DNA from: Cliona cf. orientalis
Taxonomy: Eukaryota > Porifera > Demospongiae > Clionaida > Clionaidae
DNA: 64,000 bases
Direction of reading: 5' to 3'
Assembly: GCA_963930775.1 (NCBI GenBank)
Contig: OZ005691.1
Coordinates: forward strand, 6,135,000-6,198,999
Position numbers and translations under genes: made by a program. Positions 11,580 through 23,730 of this stretch are shown one piece after another; the stretch's first letter is position 1; every line of letters begins with the position of its first letter. The notes under the pieces are model-generated. The model did not search any database, was not told the origin of the DNA, and saw nothing but the letters and a program-made list of their open reading frames with translations.

Positions 11580-11960
11580 AATGTTTCCTAGAGGCTGAGG
11601 TGAACTACTACCCCACACTGATTAGGATGTTTGGTTTCATCGACTATTCAAGTGTCTCCATATCCTGGTCACTGTCCTGTACACTTCCGTAGAGGATTTG
11701 GTGTTTGTAGCAGTCAGGGACCTACTGCTGCCAACCGTGACAAATGTCGGGAGTACTATATACTATAGCTAATGGCTTGGGATGTGATTCTTCTCCTCTC
11801 TCTCCCCTCCCACTTCCTCTCTCTATCTTCTGTCTCTCTCTCTGTCATCCTCCTCCCTCTCCGTGTTCTCTGTTCAGGTTGCCTCTAGCTACCTCTCTAG
11901 TCCCCCCACTACAGTGATAAAGAGTCTGACTCAAGCTCTGACTGAGGACATCATCCAGCT
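11580..11960. repeat. Interspersed repeat with pyrimidine-rich segment
   Basis: Part of this (about 11600-11710: AGTGTCTCCATATCCTGGTC, ACACTTCCGTAGAGGA) is the reverse complement of about 23070-23180. The CTCTCTCT-rich stretch ending in TCTGTTCAGGTTGCCT (about 11790-11885) recurs in the same orientation at about 23640-23715. No coding region is seen in 11111-12696. Confidence 0.6.
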
Positions 11961-12696
11961 CAGGGCCTATTGACTTCCATGCATTCCCTAACTGTAATTC
12001 CTAATTCTTTCAAATTAATTATCACACACTGTTTATGTTATAGTGCAGGATTTTCTCTCTGTTGACAGTGTTATATCAGTCTTGCAATGTTGGCCTTCAC
12101 CACCTTCAGGTAAGTCTGCAATAATATTATTATAGGTATCTATTTCTCGTCCCCGCCTATGTGTACTTGTGCAGACCTGTGCCTACTTCGGAAATACCAT
12201 TATTGACACAGGGTTGTCACTTAATAAAATTTAATCGTTTTGCATCTACGGATAATTAAAAGGTATGTTTTATGCTCCGTTTTTTGGCTCTGATAGATTA
12301 TCAAAATCATCTGACCCTGTGTGTATTTTACAAACTTCTATAGGACGAGAAACAGAATATTATATAATTTGTGTGGCCTAATTAATACTCACTCCCGGAC
12401 AAGTGTCCATGCGGGCCAAATTTGTGAGTTATGCATGTTTAAGCCCATGAGTGCTTATCTGGGACTTAGGGTGGGCCTAACACAAACATAATTTTCTGGG
12501 CATTAATTTTGGTGTAAATGTCCAGTCAAATTTCATTTTGATCAGACATTTTGACTGGTCATACAAAAAATAATCATAAGGTCTGCACATGTAAAAGTAG
12601 AGCTCTGTAGAGCACATACCCAATGCACACATTGCAAATTAATTTTGTAGATCTGCTTTTGTGTGCATGGTAGAAATGCTAGCGCTCAATCTTGGT

Positions 12697-13769
12697 TACC
12701 GTAGGTCGGATTTTGAATGCTAGATTCTTTTGATTGCGAATTGCGAGGTTTTACACAAAACGCAATCAAAGAATCGCAAGAAAAAGAATACGCAATGAAT
12801 AATGTTACACGTGACCACACCCCTTTTGCGCATGTGCTCACTTGCGATCCCAAACATCATGAAACATATCGATAATATTATTATGCGTGCTCGATCTATT
12901 TGCATTCGCATGAATATACAGCTGTCGATCGTAGTCTTCTTCGATTCTTCAAGCCAACTGCCAACCTGCCAATACAGTAGAACTTCCGAATAACGGACAC
13001 GTTGGGAGCAGGCCTTTTGTCCTTTATATGGAGATTGTCCCTTTACAGAAGCGGAGACAATTTAGCTACCGTGATAATAATATAATATATATAGTCTACA
13101 CATTATGATAGCTATATAGCTAGTTAGCGTTTGCAAAGGTGACTGGAGAAAGAATCAACAGGAAAGCAGGATATGAGCTGGATTTGAATCTACTTCAATA
13201 TAAGTACTGTGTATACACTTGCATTGATGCATTAGTCTCTCCCCAGACCCCACCTTCAAGATAGCACCCCCTCCTATATACAAAGGGGGAAGGGCCGGGC
13301 TAAGCTATCATGATTACGTCACTGGCCGCGAAAAGGGGTGTGGCTTCCTGGCCGTCCGCTATTTAGAAGTAAAATTATACTGAGAGGTTCAATCGGGTCG
13401 GAACAATCCGTCCGTTATAGAGAATTGAGAGGTTGTCCGCTCCTCGGAGGTTCGTAATGTACTAAGTCTATGGCAAATTCAATCCGTTCCATAGCGGTTG
13501 TCCGTTATATAGTGGGTGGTCGCTCCTGGGAGGGTCCGTTATGAGAAGTTCCACTGTACCATAGCCAACACCAAGCCAAGTGCAACCATTGCTCGAGCTG
13601 TATGGTATTCTATTATTATTAATAGCCCATCCCACATGCAGCCTCATAAGCCACACCTCTACAGCTAAGATTGAGGGTGTGGCTTTCTTGTTGGCTATTC
13701 ACAATCATTAGAATCGTAATCTGGCTTATATATATAGCACCATTTGCATTCAAAACCCGACCTAGGGTA
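12697..13769. mobile_element. Foldback element of the TACCGTA group, carrying a nested element
   Basis: Left end TACCGTAGGTCGGATTTTGA and right end CAAAACCCGACCTAGGGTA are inverted repeats of about 24 bp. The 584-bp element at 12974-13557 is inserted inside. Without it the host element is about 490 bp. A similar TACCGTAGGACGGGTTTTAA stretch occurs inverted at about 60505-60530. No transposase is seen. Confidence 0.6.
12974..13557. mobile_element. Nested foldback element (ACAGTRGAACTTC ends)
   Basis: The left end ACAGTAGAACTTCCGAATAA and right end TTATGAGAAGTTCCACTGT are inverted repeats, flanked by TA on both sides. The interior holds repeated 'GTCCGTTAT' and 'GGTTGTCCG' words in both orientations. 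The short ORF at 13468-13656 arises from these repeats and is not a gene. Confidence 0.65.
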
Positions 13770-15825
13770 TACCGGTTCTTGGTGATGTCAGCCAGTGATT
13801 CTCTCCTGGCTCTGCACCAGGCTCTGCACCATAGGCGGCTGCAGACCAGGGCATACCAGGGCTAAGCCCGGGTAGAGATTGGGGCATGTTCATTAAATAT
13901 GGCCTAAAAAGTCAAAATCAGCAATAAAAATGAAGGTTATTGCATTAATGACCTGCCATGCCCGGGTTCCTTATGTGCTCTACAGCCGCCAGTGCTCTGC
14001 ACCAGATCTACGTATTATAATAGATTCGGTTCCATAGGGTTTCACATTTCATTCAGCTGATATATAGCGGCTAACAGCATATACTATAGTCACTGGAACA
14101 TGTCGACAATCTTTATCAGTTCTGGAAAAAAATAATTTCAATTTTGAAAAACGCGCGTTTTTGTCATCAATCGCTCCACATATAAACATTATGAGAATTC
14201 ATAAAATGCTAATTTATTGCGTTAAATCGGATCATGCGTTGTATTCGATTAACTACAGTATGCATAAAGGCACTTGAACTACATGATTAATGGGCAATGA
14301 CACATATTCTTGTCCAATTGGGGAATAATTATGCATGTAATTATCAAAATAAGACTCGGCTTCACCTCGTCCAATTTTGACTATTGCTAGTACAATTATT
14401 TCCCTATAATAATATTATTGGACTCGAATATGTGTGATTACCTATACTAAGTGCATGGCAAACCTGTTTGCTTAGTGTATAACGCATGCAAAATGGCCCC
14501 ATAAATCCCACTTTATTCTCTACCATAATAGTGTATACCCATACACATAATATACTCACTCACACACAGTGCACACCATAGACTGTGAAACTACTTATTG
14601 TCATACATTTTCCCCTCCAACCTTCTTCTTTGATCATCTGCATCCATGTACACACATGCACTCTCACATACACACACATCCACTACTCACAGATTGAGAT
14701 GACCCCTACATTCAGCGTGCCCCCAAGTGGATCAGACCATCAATTATTGTTGACAGGTGCTCATAATAATATTTTCTTTATGGTTTGTTACCCCACGTGC
14801 TCATACAAGGCAAAGCGTAATGCATGCATGGCATCAAGTAATCGGTTCCGTCCATCTGTCTGTCTACCTGTCAGTACAAAAAATTGCCAATCTCGAGATC
14901 TATGCATCTGAGTAGCTCGTAACCACAATGAATGCATCAAAATTGTCGATAAACCCACCCCAAGATCTTGTAACACTGCTCCTAATTTATTGGCGCATGG
15001 CCCCCTCTCATCATTGGCCTACCCTAGCTACGATCATCAACAACCCTCTGGTATCCGGAAAATTGCCTATAAAGGGTTCGGTTGCTTGGCAATGGCCAAT
15101 AAAGGAAGATAAAAGGACACTTTAGTGAAGTATAAAAGGCCAATTTCCTTTTTATAGCCAATTGATTATTGTAAGGACACTTCACATAACCTGTCCCCAT
15201 TATCCTGAAACATGGTGTCTACAGCTTGATTTACGGCAATTATAATTCAAGGATTGGATAGCTAACTATATGTCTACATTCAAAAAGGAACAAAAGACTT
15301 TCGCTTTATGGTTGCATGCGCATGGATACAAAAAATGAGTTAATATATGATCAGGTTGGATTGCTCTATCACATTACATGAAGTGAACTATAATAATCAC
15401 AACCACTCAAAGTATCAATGAATGCGCTGAAGTGCAGAATCTGGCTACATACATGACTCCTGTGCGTGAGAGACACAGTCTGTATATTCAACCATCTCAT
15501 GCACCCCAACTATAATAATTTGTTACTTGTTACACGTCATAGCAATAATTAAATTTACTCCCACAGATGGTTTCAATTTGGTTATGTATAGCTAGTATGT
15601 GAGCTCACTGTGAATAACTCATGCATAATATTAGCCACATTATCCCATGATTGTGACATCAAATACAATAATAATTTATTATTGGTGGGAAATATATTGG
15701 ACAAAGATGTACACGCCTGCAAATTTTGATGCTAGTGTGCATAAAACTTCAACATTAATAGTACCGTGACATAACAATGGTATAGAGTATACTAATATAC
15801 GTATACGCAGTATGGATGGGAGAGG
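13770..15825. other. Intergenic, no gene seen
   Basis: Scattered short ORFs without recognisable domains. Positions 14290-14410 form an imperfect inverted repeat around TTGTCCAATTGGGGAATAAT and the ATTATTTCCC stretch. Positions 14530-14670 are rich in CACACA. Positions 15120-15320 are the inverted partner of about 2770-2970. Confidence 0.45.
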
Positions 15826-15829
15826 GGCT

Positions 15830-16010
15830 GGGGAGGTTGGGGGATGGCCATGGGTTGCCAATGGTTAGCAGGGTTAGTCTCTAGGGTTTGTCTATGAAAA
15901 GGGGGAATAATGATTGGCAGCAGCGACAACAGCGGTGGTGTAGTGGTTGGGACTCTTGCATGTGGAACAGAATGTAGCGGGTTCAAATCTTGCTTTATGC
16001 TTGTCAACAT
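15830..16010 (+). mobile_element. tRNA-derived SINE-like unit
   Basis: From 15940 the sequence looks like a tRNA 5' half with RNA polymerase III control boxes: an A-box-like TGGTGTAGTGG and, about 35 bases on, a B-box-like GGTTCAAATCT. The G-rich stretch before it (GGTTAGCAGGGTTAGTCTCT and neighbours) is a single unit of the tandem repeat that precedes another tRNA-like segment at 40830-41497 (minus strand). The same two-part arrangement at two sites suggests a composite retroposon. It is not a functional tRNA gene, because the 3' half does not complete a cloverleaf. Confidence 0.55.
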
Positions 16011-16109
16011 TTTTCTAAGTTCTCATAGGATTGGCCGAGCCATTCCAACACAGAGCCAATATAGCATGCTGCAGGCAATTTTTGTCTGTCTGTCCAAACC
16101 CTTCCTGTG

Positions 16110-16370
16110 TTCCAGCTCTTTCCAAATACATGCTCATTTGTTACAATGACTCTACTTATTTTTCCCAAGTACCATCTCTGCGTGGAACTCGCTCCCCTCT
16201 ACATGATACAGCCTCCGCCTCTACTACATCCTCATTTAAGACTGCACTTAAACACTACAATTCATTATTGTTATTCTTTGTTGGTTGAATGCCTGTAATG
16301 GCGATTAGCTAATTTATGTAACCCCTGCATTACCAGACCTTGCAGAAACTTTATAAAAATGAAAATTATT
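16110..16370 (+). mobile_element. LINE 3'-end relic
   Basis: One frame reads FFPSTISAWNSLPST (about 16155-16205), and a neighbouring frame reads SASTTSSFKTALKHY. Together these match the conserved C-terminal tail of non-LTR retrotransposon ORF2 proteins (FFPRT..WNSLP...S...FK..L). Stops and frameshifts are present. The A-rich end (TAAAAATGAAAATTATTG near 16355) would be its 3' tail. It directly follows the tRNA-like unit, so the two may form one SINE with a LINE-derived tail. Confidence 0.6.
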
Positions 16371-16379
16371 GTCCTCTGT

Positions 16380-17171
16380 TACATTGACTCCATGAAATAG
16401 TTAACGAGCTACATGGGCGCTTGCCCGGAACACTACAGTTAATAGATCTAGTGTGCAGCTGTTGCCTGTGTGTGTTTACATGGCACCTACCTCAGCTAAA
16501 ATTAGCTAATGACTGATTGCCATTCTGTGCTTTTCTGATCAGGTATCAATGTAGTGACAGTACTAGTGCAAGCAGGCAGTGACTTTTAAGTGCTTAATTC
16601 AGTTTAGGTATAATTATGTCCCAGTGGCTTTCAGATTAAATTTAAATATTGACATAGCCAGGTGCCTTTCCCCTACTCGTAGATCACATAGCAGAATACC
16701 AAGCATGCACATGCGGTGTGATTGAAAGCATCTAGTCACTGTCATTACAGTACAGATCATGCAGCAGTTAGGGTTCTGCACTCCTGTGCATTGATTGCAA
16801 CTAATAGTTTGCTGCTGAATACATCATTTTATATTATTGCATGCTAAATCAGACATTTGCATGCTCATGGGATATTATTATAATAGTCAACATAAAGAGC
16901 ATGATTGTACCTTAATTTTAGACATTCAGTATTGTAGGTTACATTGTTCAATAGTTGTTAATTTCTACAGCTATTAATACAATGTCATAATTGTGCAGCA
17001 TAATGCTATAATAATACTAGTATAAAGCTATAAATATAAAGTCCACTATCAAACTAAAGTTGAGAAAAAAGTTCAGTCCACAAAGTTGGCTCAAGCACCT
17101 GCAAAGAGAGTAATACTATTGTCTTAGATATAATGTATCTTGAATAAGCTTTCTAACCCATGGCCATGGAT
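16380..17171. other. Intergenic, no gene seen
   Basis: No supported coding region. A CATGGGCGCTTGCCCGG word at about 16410 recurs at about 51620-51660 in repeat sequence. Confidence 0.4.
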
Positions 17172-19242
17172 TCATTCTCCTGTGTAATAAAATTCGTGCA
17201 ACCACTGAATGTCATCGTCAGAGAGACGTTTCCTTTGTCCAACTTTTTTTCTTGTTGGTATAAGAGTAAAAATAGTTTCTTTACCATTTTTACTGAAATC
17301 ACGAAGACCATAGTGCATGATTGAACCATAGTCATATGGTAGTCCTTTAGTGTCTGCTCTCATTATTTCGAAATCTAATTCCATACCTACAATATATTAT
17401 AATATTATAGTGGAAGTAAGCACTATAATCTAGTAAGAAGAGTGTAATTATATTATTACTACAAGGTGTAGGTGCATATATCAAAGGACCCATAACTGTT
17501 ACAGTAATGCACGTTCATGGGCTTGGGTGTTCAGGCCTGGTTGTTTTGCTGTACTTGTGGGTGGATTAAGCAATTCCATTGTGCCTTAACGCATAAATTG
17601 GGCTGATTTCAGGAGATATTGCCCATAAGTGCTTTAGGACTTGAAGCCGCTTGTTTAAGCCACTTGGTGCCTTAGCTCAACTGCAGGTGTGGTGGCAGAC
17701 CAATTATAAGCACTTTTACAATAGTGCATGAGGAGGATGAACTTTTGTGAATAATGAAATGGTAGCTATACCTTGAACTAGGTGCTACAATGTTCCAAAC
17801 TGTAGCTAAATGAAATTTGTAGTACAATTATTAACACTTAAGTGTCCCTGCATGAATTAATGTCTAGTTTATTACATTAATGTACCTTCCTTGATATTTT
17901 CTTTATTAATGCGGACATATAAATCCCTGTCTGGACGACTGTGTTCATGAATTCGTCCCAAGGCATGGAAAATTTCATGTTGCACAATACCTTTGTACTC
18001 ACATCCATTACCAATATGGATTGTTTGATTACCACCAATCATTCCAAGATATGACCAACACCTACAAAATTATTTATATAACTTAGCCTGAAGATTTAAT
18101 AAGGAATTTAAGTTGGCAGCGTTTGTGGCCTTACAAACAGAATCTGCCAAAATTTTTTACACTAATTATTATTATGGTACTGCGCTCCTATAATGAATTT
18201 ACAAATAAAGCACTGCATGTTTGCAATGTACATTCGGGCAAAGTGTATTATTATTATAGCTAACAATCATCACCATGCTATAGTTTATGCTATACCATGT
18301 TCATTAATTACTAACATCACTGTGATAATAATATTATTTGAATTTTGGTATTATTATTGCACACTTACCCCGCTGAAGAAGATTCAAATGACACATAATT
18401 TGGGTATGTCCCTTGGTTCTTTGAGGTTCTTTTCACAAAATGAATACCATATTTTTTAAGTTGTTTCATTGCACACTTTATTACACGTTTAGCACTAAAC
18501 TCTATAGGGTGAAAAGCCTTTCTGATTATTATGCATACACAGATAAGCACATTCATTTTGGTAATGTTTACATTGTCACTGCCAGTGCCATCTAAGATAC
18601 ATTTAGCAAAATTAATTCTCCAACTCACTCAGTGTAGAATGAAGCTCATAAGGCACTTCAGCATTTGGCCATTTAGTTGCATGGTTGTAAAATCCTTGCA
18701 CCAAGCTTAGTTTACGATCAGGAACGAGGAATTTCTTTTGCTCAGGAGTCAGAACTATGTCTCCATACATATTCGGCCTATTTGCAACACCATCTCCTAT
18801 AAAAGAAATTGAGTGAGCTAATTCACTCATGCACAATATTTGACACACTATCATTGATCATTTCTTCATCAATTGGAGGTGCAGATTCTGTAGTAAAGAA
18901 AAAAACTTATGATCTTGCAAAATTGTATCAGCTACACATGGTCATCCATGCTGTAGAATTTCATTACGTGGTATGCACTTTGCAGATAATATTATTATAG
19001 CTAGTTTACCTGAGCAAACCTGATCCATCATTGATACAGCTTGAATATTAGTTTTGGAAAGTTTTTTTATGAGTCCGGTCATAAACTCTAGACATGTGTC
19101 ATAATGATTGTGCTAATTGAACAGCTAGCTATAGCGGTAAAACTGATATACCTAATGCCTCAGACAGCGATGATCTTGCATTAACAACCCAAAGCTGAGT
19201 ACTTGTGAAGATAATGCAAATCAAAATAGCCACATTCATCAT
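17172..19242 (-). CDS. Astacin-family (M12A) zinc metalloprotease
   Basis: Seven exons with GT-AG borders and matching phases: 19242-19152, 19087-19010, 18887-18849, 18796-18629, 18591-18369, 18061-17886, 17386-17172 (329 codons). The third exon is the least certain. Exon 1 encodes a signal peptide (MMNVAILICIIFTSTQLW). The propeptide follows, and the catalytic domain begins near FYNHATKWPNAEVPYEL. The zinc site is HEIFHALGRIHEHSRPDRD (HExxHxxGxxHExxR), and the Met-turn is SIMHYG with the usual Tyr. The domain ends VGQRKRLSDDDIQWLHEFY. The protein should be a secreted, zymogen-type endopeptidase. The usual first disulfide appears absent (IHFVKR where CIRFV is typical, and no Cys at the C-terminus), while the CW...NGC pair is kept. 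There is no CUB or EGF tail. Confidence 0.85.
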
Positions 19243-20550
19243 GGTCAGATTCTCTGAGATTGTTCAGGGCCATGTACAGTGCTATTGGCCACAGGGAATC
19301 ATTATTTTCTCTTATAGCCAACCATATGGGCAAACAGAATACCTGTATACATAGCATGACATTCATAGCTACAGATAGCTATCCAGAGGATGATTTACAT
19401 CATTACCGGGCAATACTAAGACTTTCACTTTCTATAGACGCACATTACACAACTTCACTGTAATGTAGCTACTGTATAGCCCGTATTGTCTCTAATTTAA
19501 CGGACATCTCTAATTATCCGGACACCATTTCGAATTATTTTTTACCTCTAATTACACCGGACAGTCAATGAAGTTTGAATTTTGTTGTTCTATTCATCCG
19601 GACATTGTAGTTCTAATGCGGACAGCTCGGCTAGCGCGCTACCTATACCCATATCAGTGTATGAAGGAGGCGAGTTGTTCTCTTTCTCACCATGAACAGG
19701 GAGCTCCAGGTACCGTCTCATTTACTCAATGCTCTGCAGCTGCTCGATTGCACGTCCATTTGACCGAATGCGCATACGTGAAAGCATGTTCTAATTCATC
19801 GGATACTTCAAACGCCAACTATTTTCATGTGCTCTAATTATAGCGGACATTGGCCAAAATAATTATTTTTCTGGTGTCCGTTAAATTAGAGGTAATACGG
19901 TACTTTCATACAACCGTAGAAAGGTGGAATAGCTATAATATTCGTCCAGAAAAGATAATATAGGGAGTAGGGAAGGTTAGACATGGCAGTTTCACTCATA
20001 TCACTGAGGTATTAGCTACGTGGTTTTATCTAGTGCTCTTAAATAATTTTCAGTGATTAACTATAGCTTATCTTACTAAGGGGATTATTGATCAGTACCA
20101 AAATTACACACTTTCCGCTCCCACCCACTAATAGCTAGAAGTAGGTTAGGTAGCTAAATTATGGCGGTATAATTAATTTTGAACATACCTCCAGTAATAG
20201 TTGTGTGTAAGCATTAATTTGAGAACTACATTATGTAACATGTATACAGAAATGAGAATGCCACAATTCTTGAAACTTTTGTGTGCATGGATGTTGTTGT
20301 GAATTTGGGAGGAGAAAATGTGGCATAGCTCTAGCTAGGGATCTCTATGATATCAGCCAAGATAAACCATGCTGACCATACTCTCTCTGTCCCAGACCTA
20401 GGAAGACAATTAAGGATTACATGTACTATAATTTTAATATCTACATTTGATTATCATCTTGCACTATGATTTGTCCCATGGGGCCTCACATTTCTGTCAG
20501 TGGCTAGCAGCCAATACACTTAGGCAATCTTTACTGTAAAGGAGGCCAGT
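17500..20550. repeat. Segmental duplication, right copy
   Basis: Partner of 3500-6600 in the same orientation. This copy keeps an intact astacin gene and carries its own MITE at 19479-19902. Confidence 0.75.
19479..19902. mobile_element. Palindromic MITE, TACCGTA group (CTCTAATTTAACGGAC type)
   Basis: Right end TTAGAGGTAATACGGTA; the left end is slightly decayed (GCCCGTATTGTCTCTAATTT). The word TAATT(A/T)ACGGAC or its inverse occurs repeatedly inside, for example CTAATTATCCGGACA and CTAATTATAGCGGACA. About 424 bp. Absent from the equivalent site of the left duplicate, so it inserted after the duplication. Confidence 0.65.
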
Positions 20551-23060
20551 TAGTTCGTCAGCTAAACCCACTTATATCCATGACTACAGACTAGCTATGG
20601 ACTGGAGTAATGCAATGTTCTCAGACATCACTGCACATAGCTTGAATTCAATGGGAACAGCTCCAACTTCTGGTAGATAATCAGAGTAAATCCTCGATAA
20701 TTAATGTCATCAGGTCAGGTAAACCATGGACGGTTTTTGAGCTGACAGCATGTGCCTGTGGATGTACAGTAGAGTCTGAGAACATCATTGAGAAAAAGTA
20801 AAAACTGAAGATCCAGGCATCATTTGCTGGTCACAGCTGCCTTTCTCACTTCCTGGCAAGCTTTTTAGAGACAGCAATGGCTTCTTTTTAATTCAAAGAG
20901 TAAGTATGTTTAGCCATAGATCCAACAAGATGAATGACTCATCACTTGTGAGCAACTTACAGTATGTCATGATAATAATAGTAATAATAATTATTGGGCA
21001 TGCAATACTCCTCGGTGCATTCACGCCAACGATTTCGCACCAGTTATTTTTACTTAGATAGCAACATGTAAAGCTTAATTACTGTATGTATGCAGTATAT
21101 AGCTATTCTTATTCAATACTCCACTTTTTCTCTGGATTAACTAACTATTATCTTCGGTTTATCTCCATTTCCGTCTCTGTGGAGTTACCCTTCATCACTA
21201 TTGGGTAGCTTTTTTTATCACAAGCAAGAATTGCTAGGATGTGGTAGTAAATGCACATACCTCTGGTATACCACATGCAGTGTTATATTCAGCACCGTTT
21301 CTGATTGAAAATAACACATCCAATTTGCCATGCCTCATATGGCATCCTAGCATCCATAATGTACAATGACTTCTTTATCTACGTATACACGTAACATCCT
21401 TAATGTTTCTACATGTACTGCCATAATCTGAGAGAATAGCTACTTAAGTGTATACGACATGGACAACTACCATAAATAGGAAAAGAGTTCAAGCCTCAGA
21501 GGTTCTCATTTGCCTAAATGGCTGCATGCTACAAGTGAAATATTATAAGTCTTAGACAGTTGGTGGCAGTTGGTTGGCTATAGACAGTAGATATCTTTGT
21601 GGGAACAAGGCTCTGTATAATGTGCACATAACTTTCAATCTGGCAATGGTTTCTGTGGGTGTCTCTTTGTTGGAGATAAAAGAATTGATGTGCTTTTTGA
21701 CATTTGTAATGCAGCACTATTCTTGTCTACTTGACATTCATTTGATGTATCTAACAACAACAATCAACAACTATTTCAGTTCTCTCATTGTTTTGGTTGC
21801 AGTTTCTGATCTGTTTACCAAACTGTTGCAGTGAATATCAAATTGACAAAAAATTAATGGAATCTGAGCAGTAGATTACTCAAATTTAATTTATGATAAG
21901 TGAATGGACATAACAGTGTTGATTAAGAGTAATAATAGGCTTTAGCGTACCTTTATGCTGTACCGAGTCAAAAGCTGCATGCATGTTTTAATATATACAA
22001 CACAGATTTGTTTGCCTCGATCAAAAGACTAAGACCATCAATAACTGTTCTGTATTATGTATAGTATCATAGTACTGACACTTTTGATTCTTCCTTGAGA
22101 CTTTAATAGCTATAATATCATTCACTATAATAATATTGACAATACCACTATATTGGAAGAATATATTTCTCACTATTATTATTATTACAAGAAGACTGAC
22201 CGCATCCTAAGTGGAAAAAAATTAATTGCTTATTTTGTTGCTGTGTGCTTATGTATACCATAGCTCTTGCATCAGTCTGTATCTACTTGACAGCAGATGT
22301 ATGGTAAGGGTCATCATGGCTCACTAGTACATACTGTATTGGAAGGGTACAGATTTTGTCTAATTTTCTAAGTTAGTAGGAAATGTAGCTTTGAAATAGC
22401 GAGAACAACGTTTTGCATTAGGCTGGCCATTCATAATTGAGGTAGAATACTAATGGAATTCTGATTTTTACTGGTCATTCTGATGTTTTTTGCCTACACT
22501 CAGCAATTATTAAAGTTATTACAGTAGCTGTAACCAGAATGTGGCTTTGCCTGTACTTGAATCCTGTTATTAACCTTTCACGGCATCACTGGCAGTGAAA
22601 AAAGAATTGGAAAAAAATGGGTCCAGGCTTAACCACTAGACCACCAGGACAATAGCATAGTTATGGCTTCTGTGTTTTGACAAGGACATTTTCGCTCATA
22701 ACTCGACAATGAAAGTGAATTGAAAATTCTAGAACGCTCATGCTGTATCCGCTGGTCTTTGAATTATGTCCGTAGCATGTTCTGGGGCTGAGCTGAATTA
22801 CATTACATTAGATTGATTTTTTTCTGACTTAGGATGTAGCTATTATTTGGAACAACACACCACAATAGGTGCAGCAGAATGTAAACTAAGTACAATCTCT
22901 AATCCTGGGGCATAACCAGGCAGCAATCGGAGTCCCAACTTCCAGGCTACCTTTCCTCACTCAGTACAACCCCAGGGGCATTGTTAAGACTCTAGAGAGA
23001 TGTAAACAAATATGCTCCGTACGCATAAAAGGGAATCACTCCTAACTTTTTATGCAGTAG
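20551..23060. other. Intergenic with inverted duplicate
   Basis: Positions 21490-22115 are the inverted partner of 7360-8520. The 86-codon ORF at 21574-21834 falls in this repeat and has no recognisable domain. Elsewhere there are AT-rich runs (ATAATAATAGTAATAATAAT near 20970) and no supported gene. Confidence 0.5.
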
Positions 23061-23730
23061 GTCTCTGACTATTTGCAAACACCGAGTCCTCTACAGAAGT
23101 GTACGGGGAAGTTACCAGGACATAGAGACACTCGAGTAGTCGATGAAGTCAAACACCCTAACCAGTGTGGGGTAGTAGTAGTCTAATTCAGCCTCTACAG
23201 TCTTCATTCCACAACTGAAAGCTTTACTACATGTCATCACGTCGACATAGTATACTGCATCACTATACTCTGTTTTCATACACTTACTATACAATGATAA
23301 TATTATAGAAAATTGAACCAGATATGATGAAGCGAACAGTATTGAATAAAGTAGATCTAAATCTGAAGTACCCAAGTCAACAGACTCTACCATACTGGAT
23401 GAAGGAACCATTGAGGACAAGGGTCCTAAGCAGTCTAGAACATTGGGTGTATCAATGTCGGACTTGTGATTAGAGAAGGTGAACCATCTCAGAGTCTGCA
23501 CCTTGAGCTAAATAATGGTGACCATTATGGCATACTACGTGGACTCCAGTGCAGTTTAAATGACTGACAGATGTGCCTGCTGAACTGATGTCACAAGATA
23601 TCCTTGCTCTTAGATGTGGACAGTATTGAGTATTGTGGAGTCACCCCTCCCCCTTCCTCTCTCTCTATCTCTCTCTCACCCTCCTCCCTCTCATTGTTCT
23701 CTGTTCAGGTTGCCTACCTGCCTTATGTAT
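23060..23730. repeat. Mosaic of duplicated segments
   Basis: Positions 23070-23180 are the reverse complement of 11600-11710. Positions 23190-23345 are a diverged copy of the upstream region of the membrane-protein genes. Positions 23640-23715 repeat the pyrimidine-rich stretch of 11790-11885. No membrane-protein gene follows, so this is likely the remnant of a third copy. Confidence 0.6.

Noticed and set aside
14585..14911. 108-codon ORF
   Set aside because: Starts at a non-ATG codon in CA-rich sequence, has no domain, and overlaps an open frame on the other strand.
15941..16003. Possible functional tRNA gene
   Set aside because: A- and B-box-like words are present, but the 3' half does not form an acceptor stem or cloverleaf, so I treat it as a tRNA-derived repeat.
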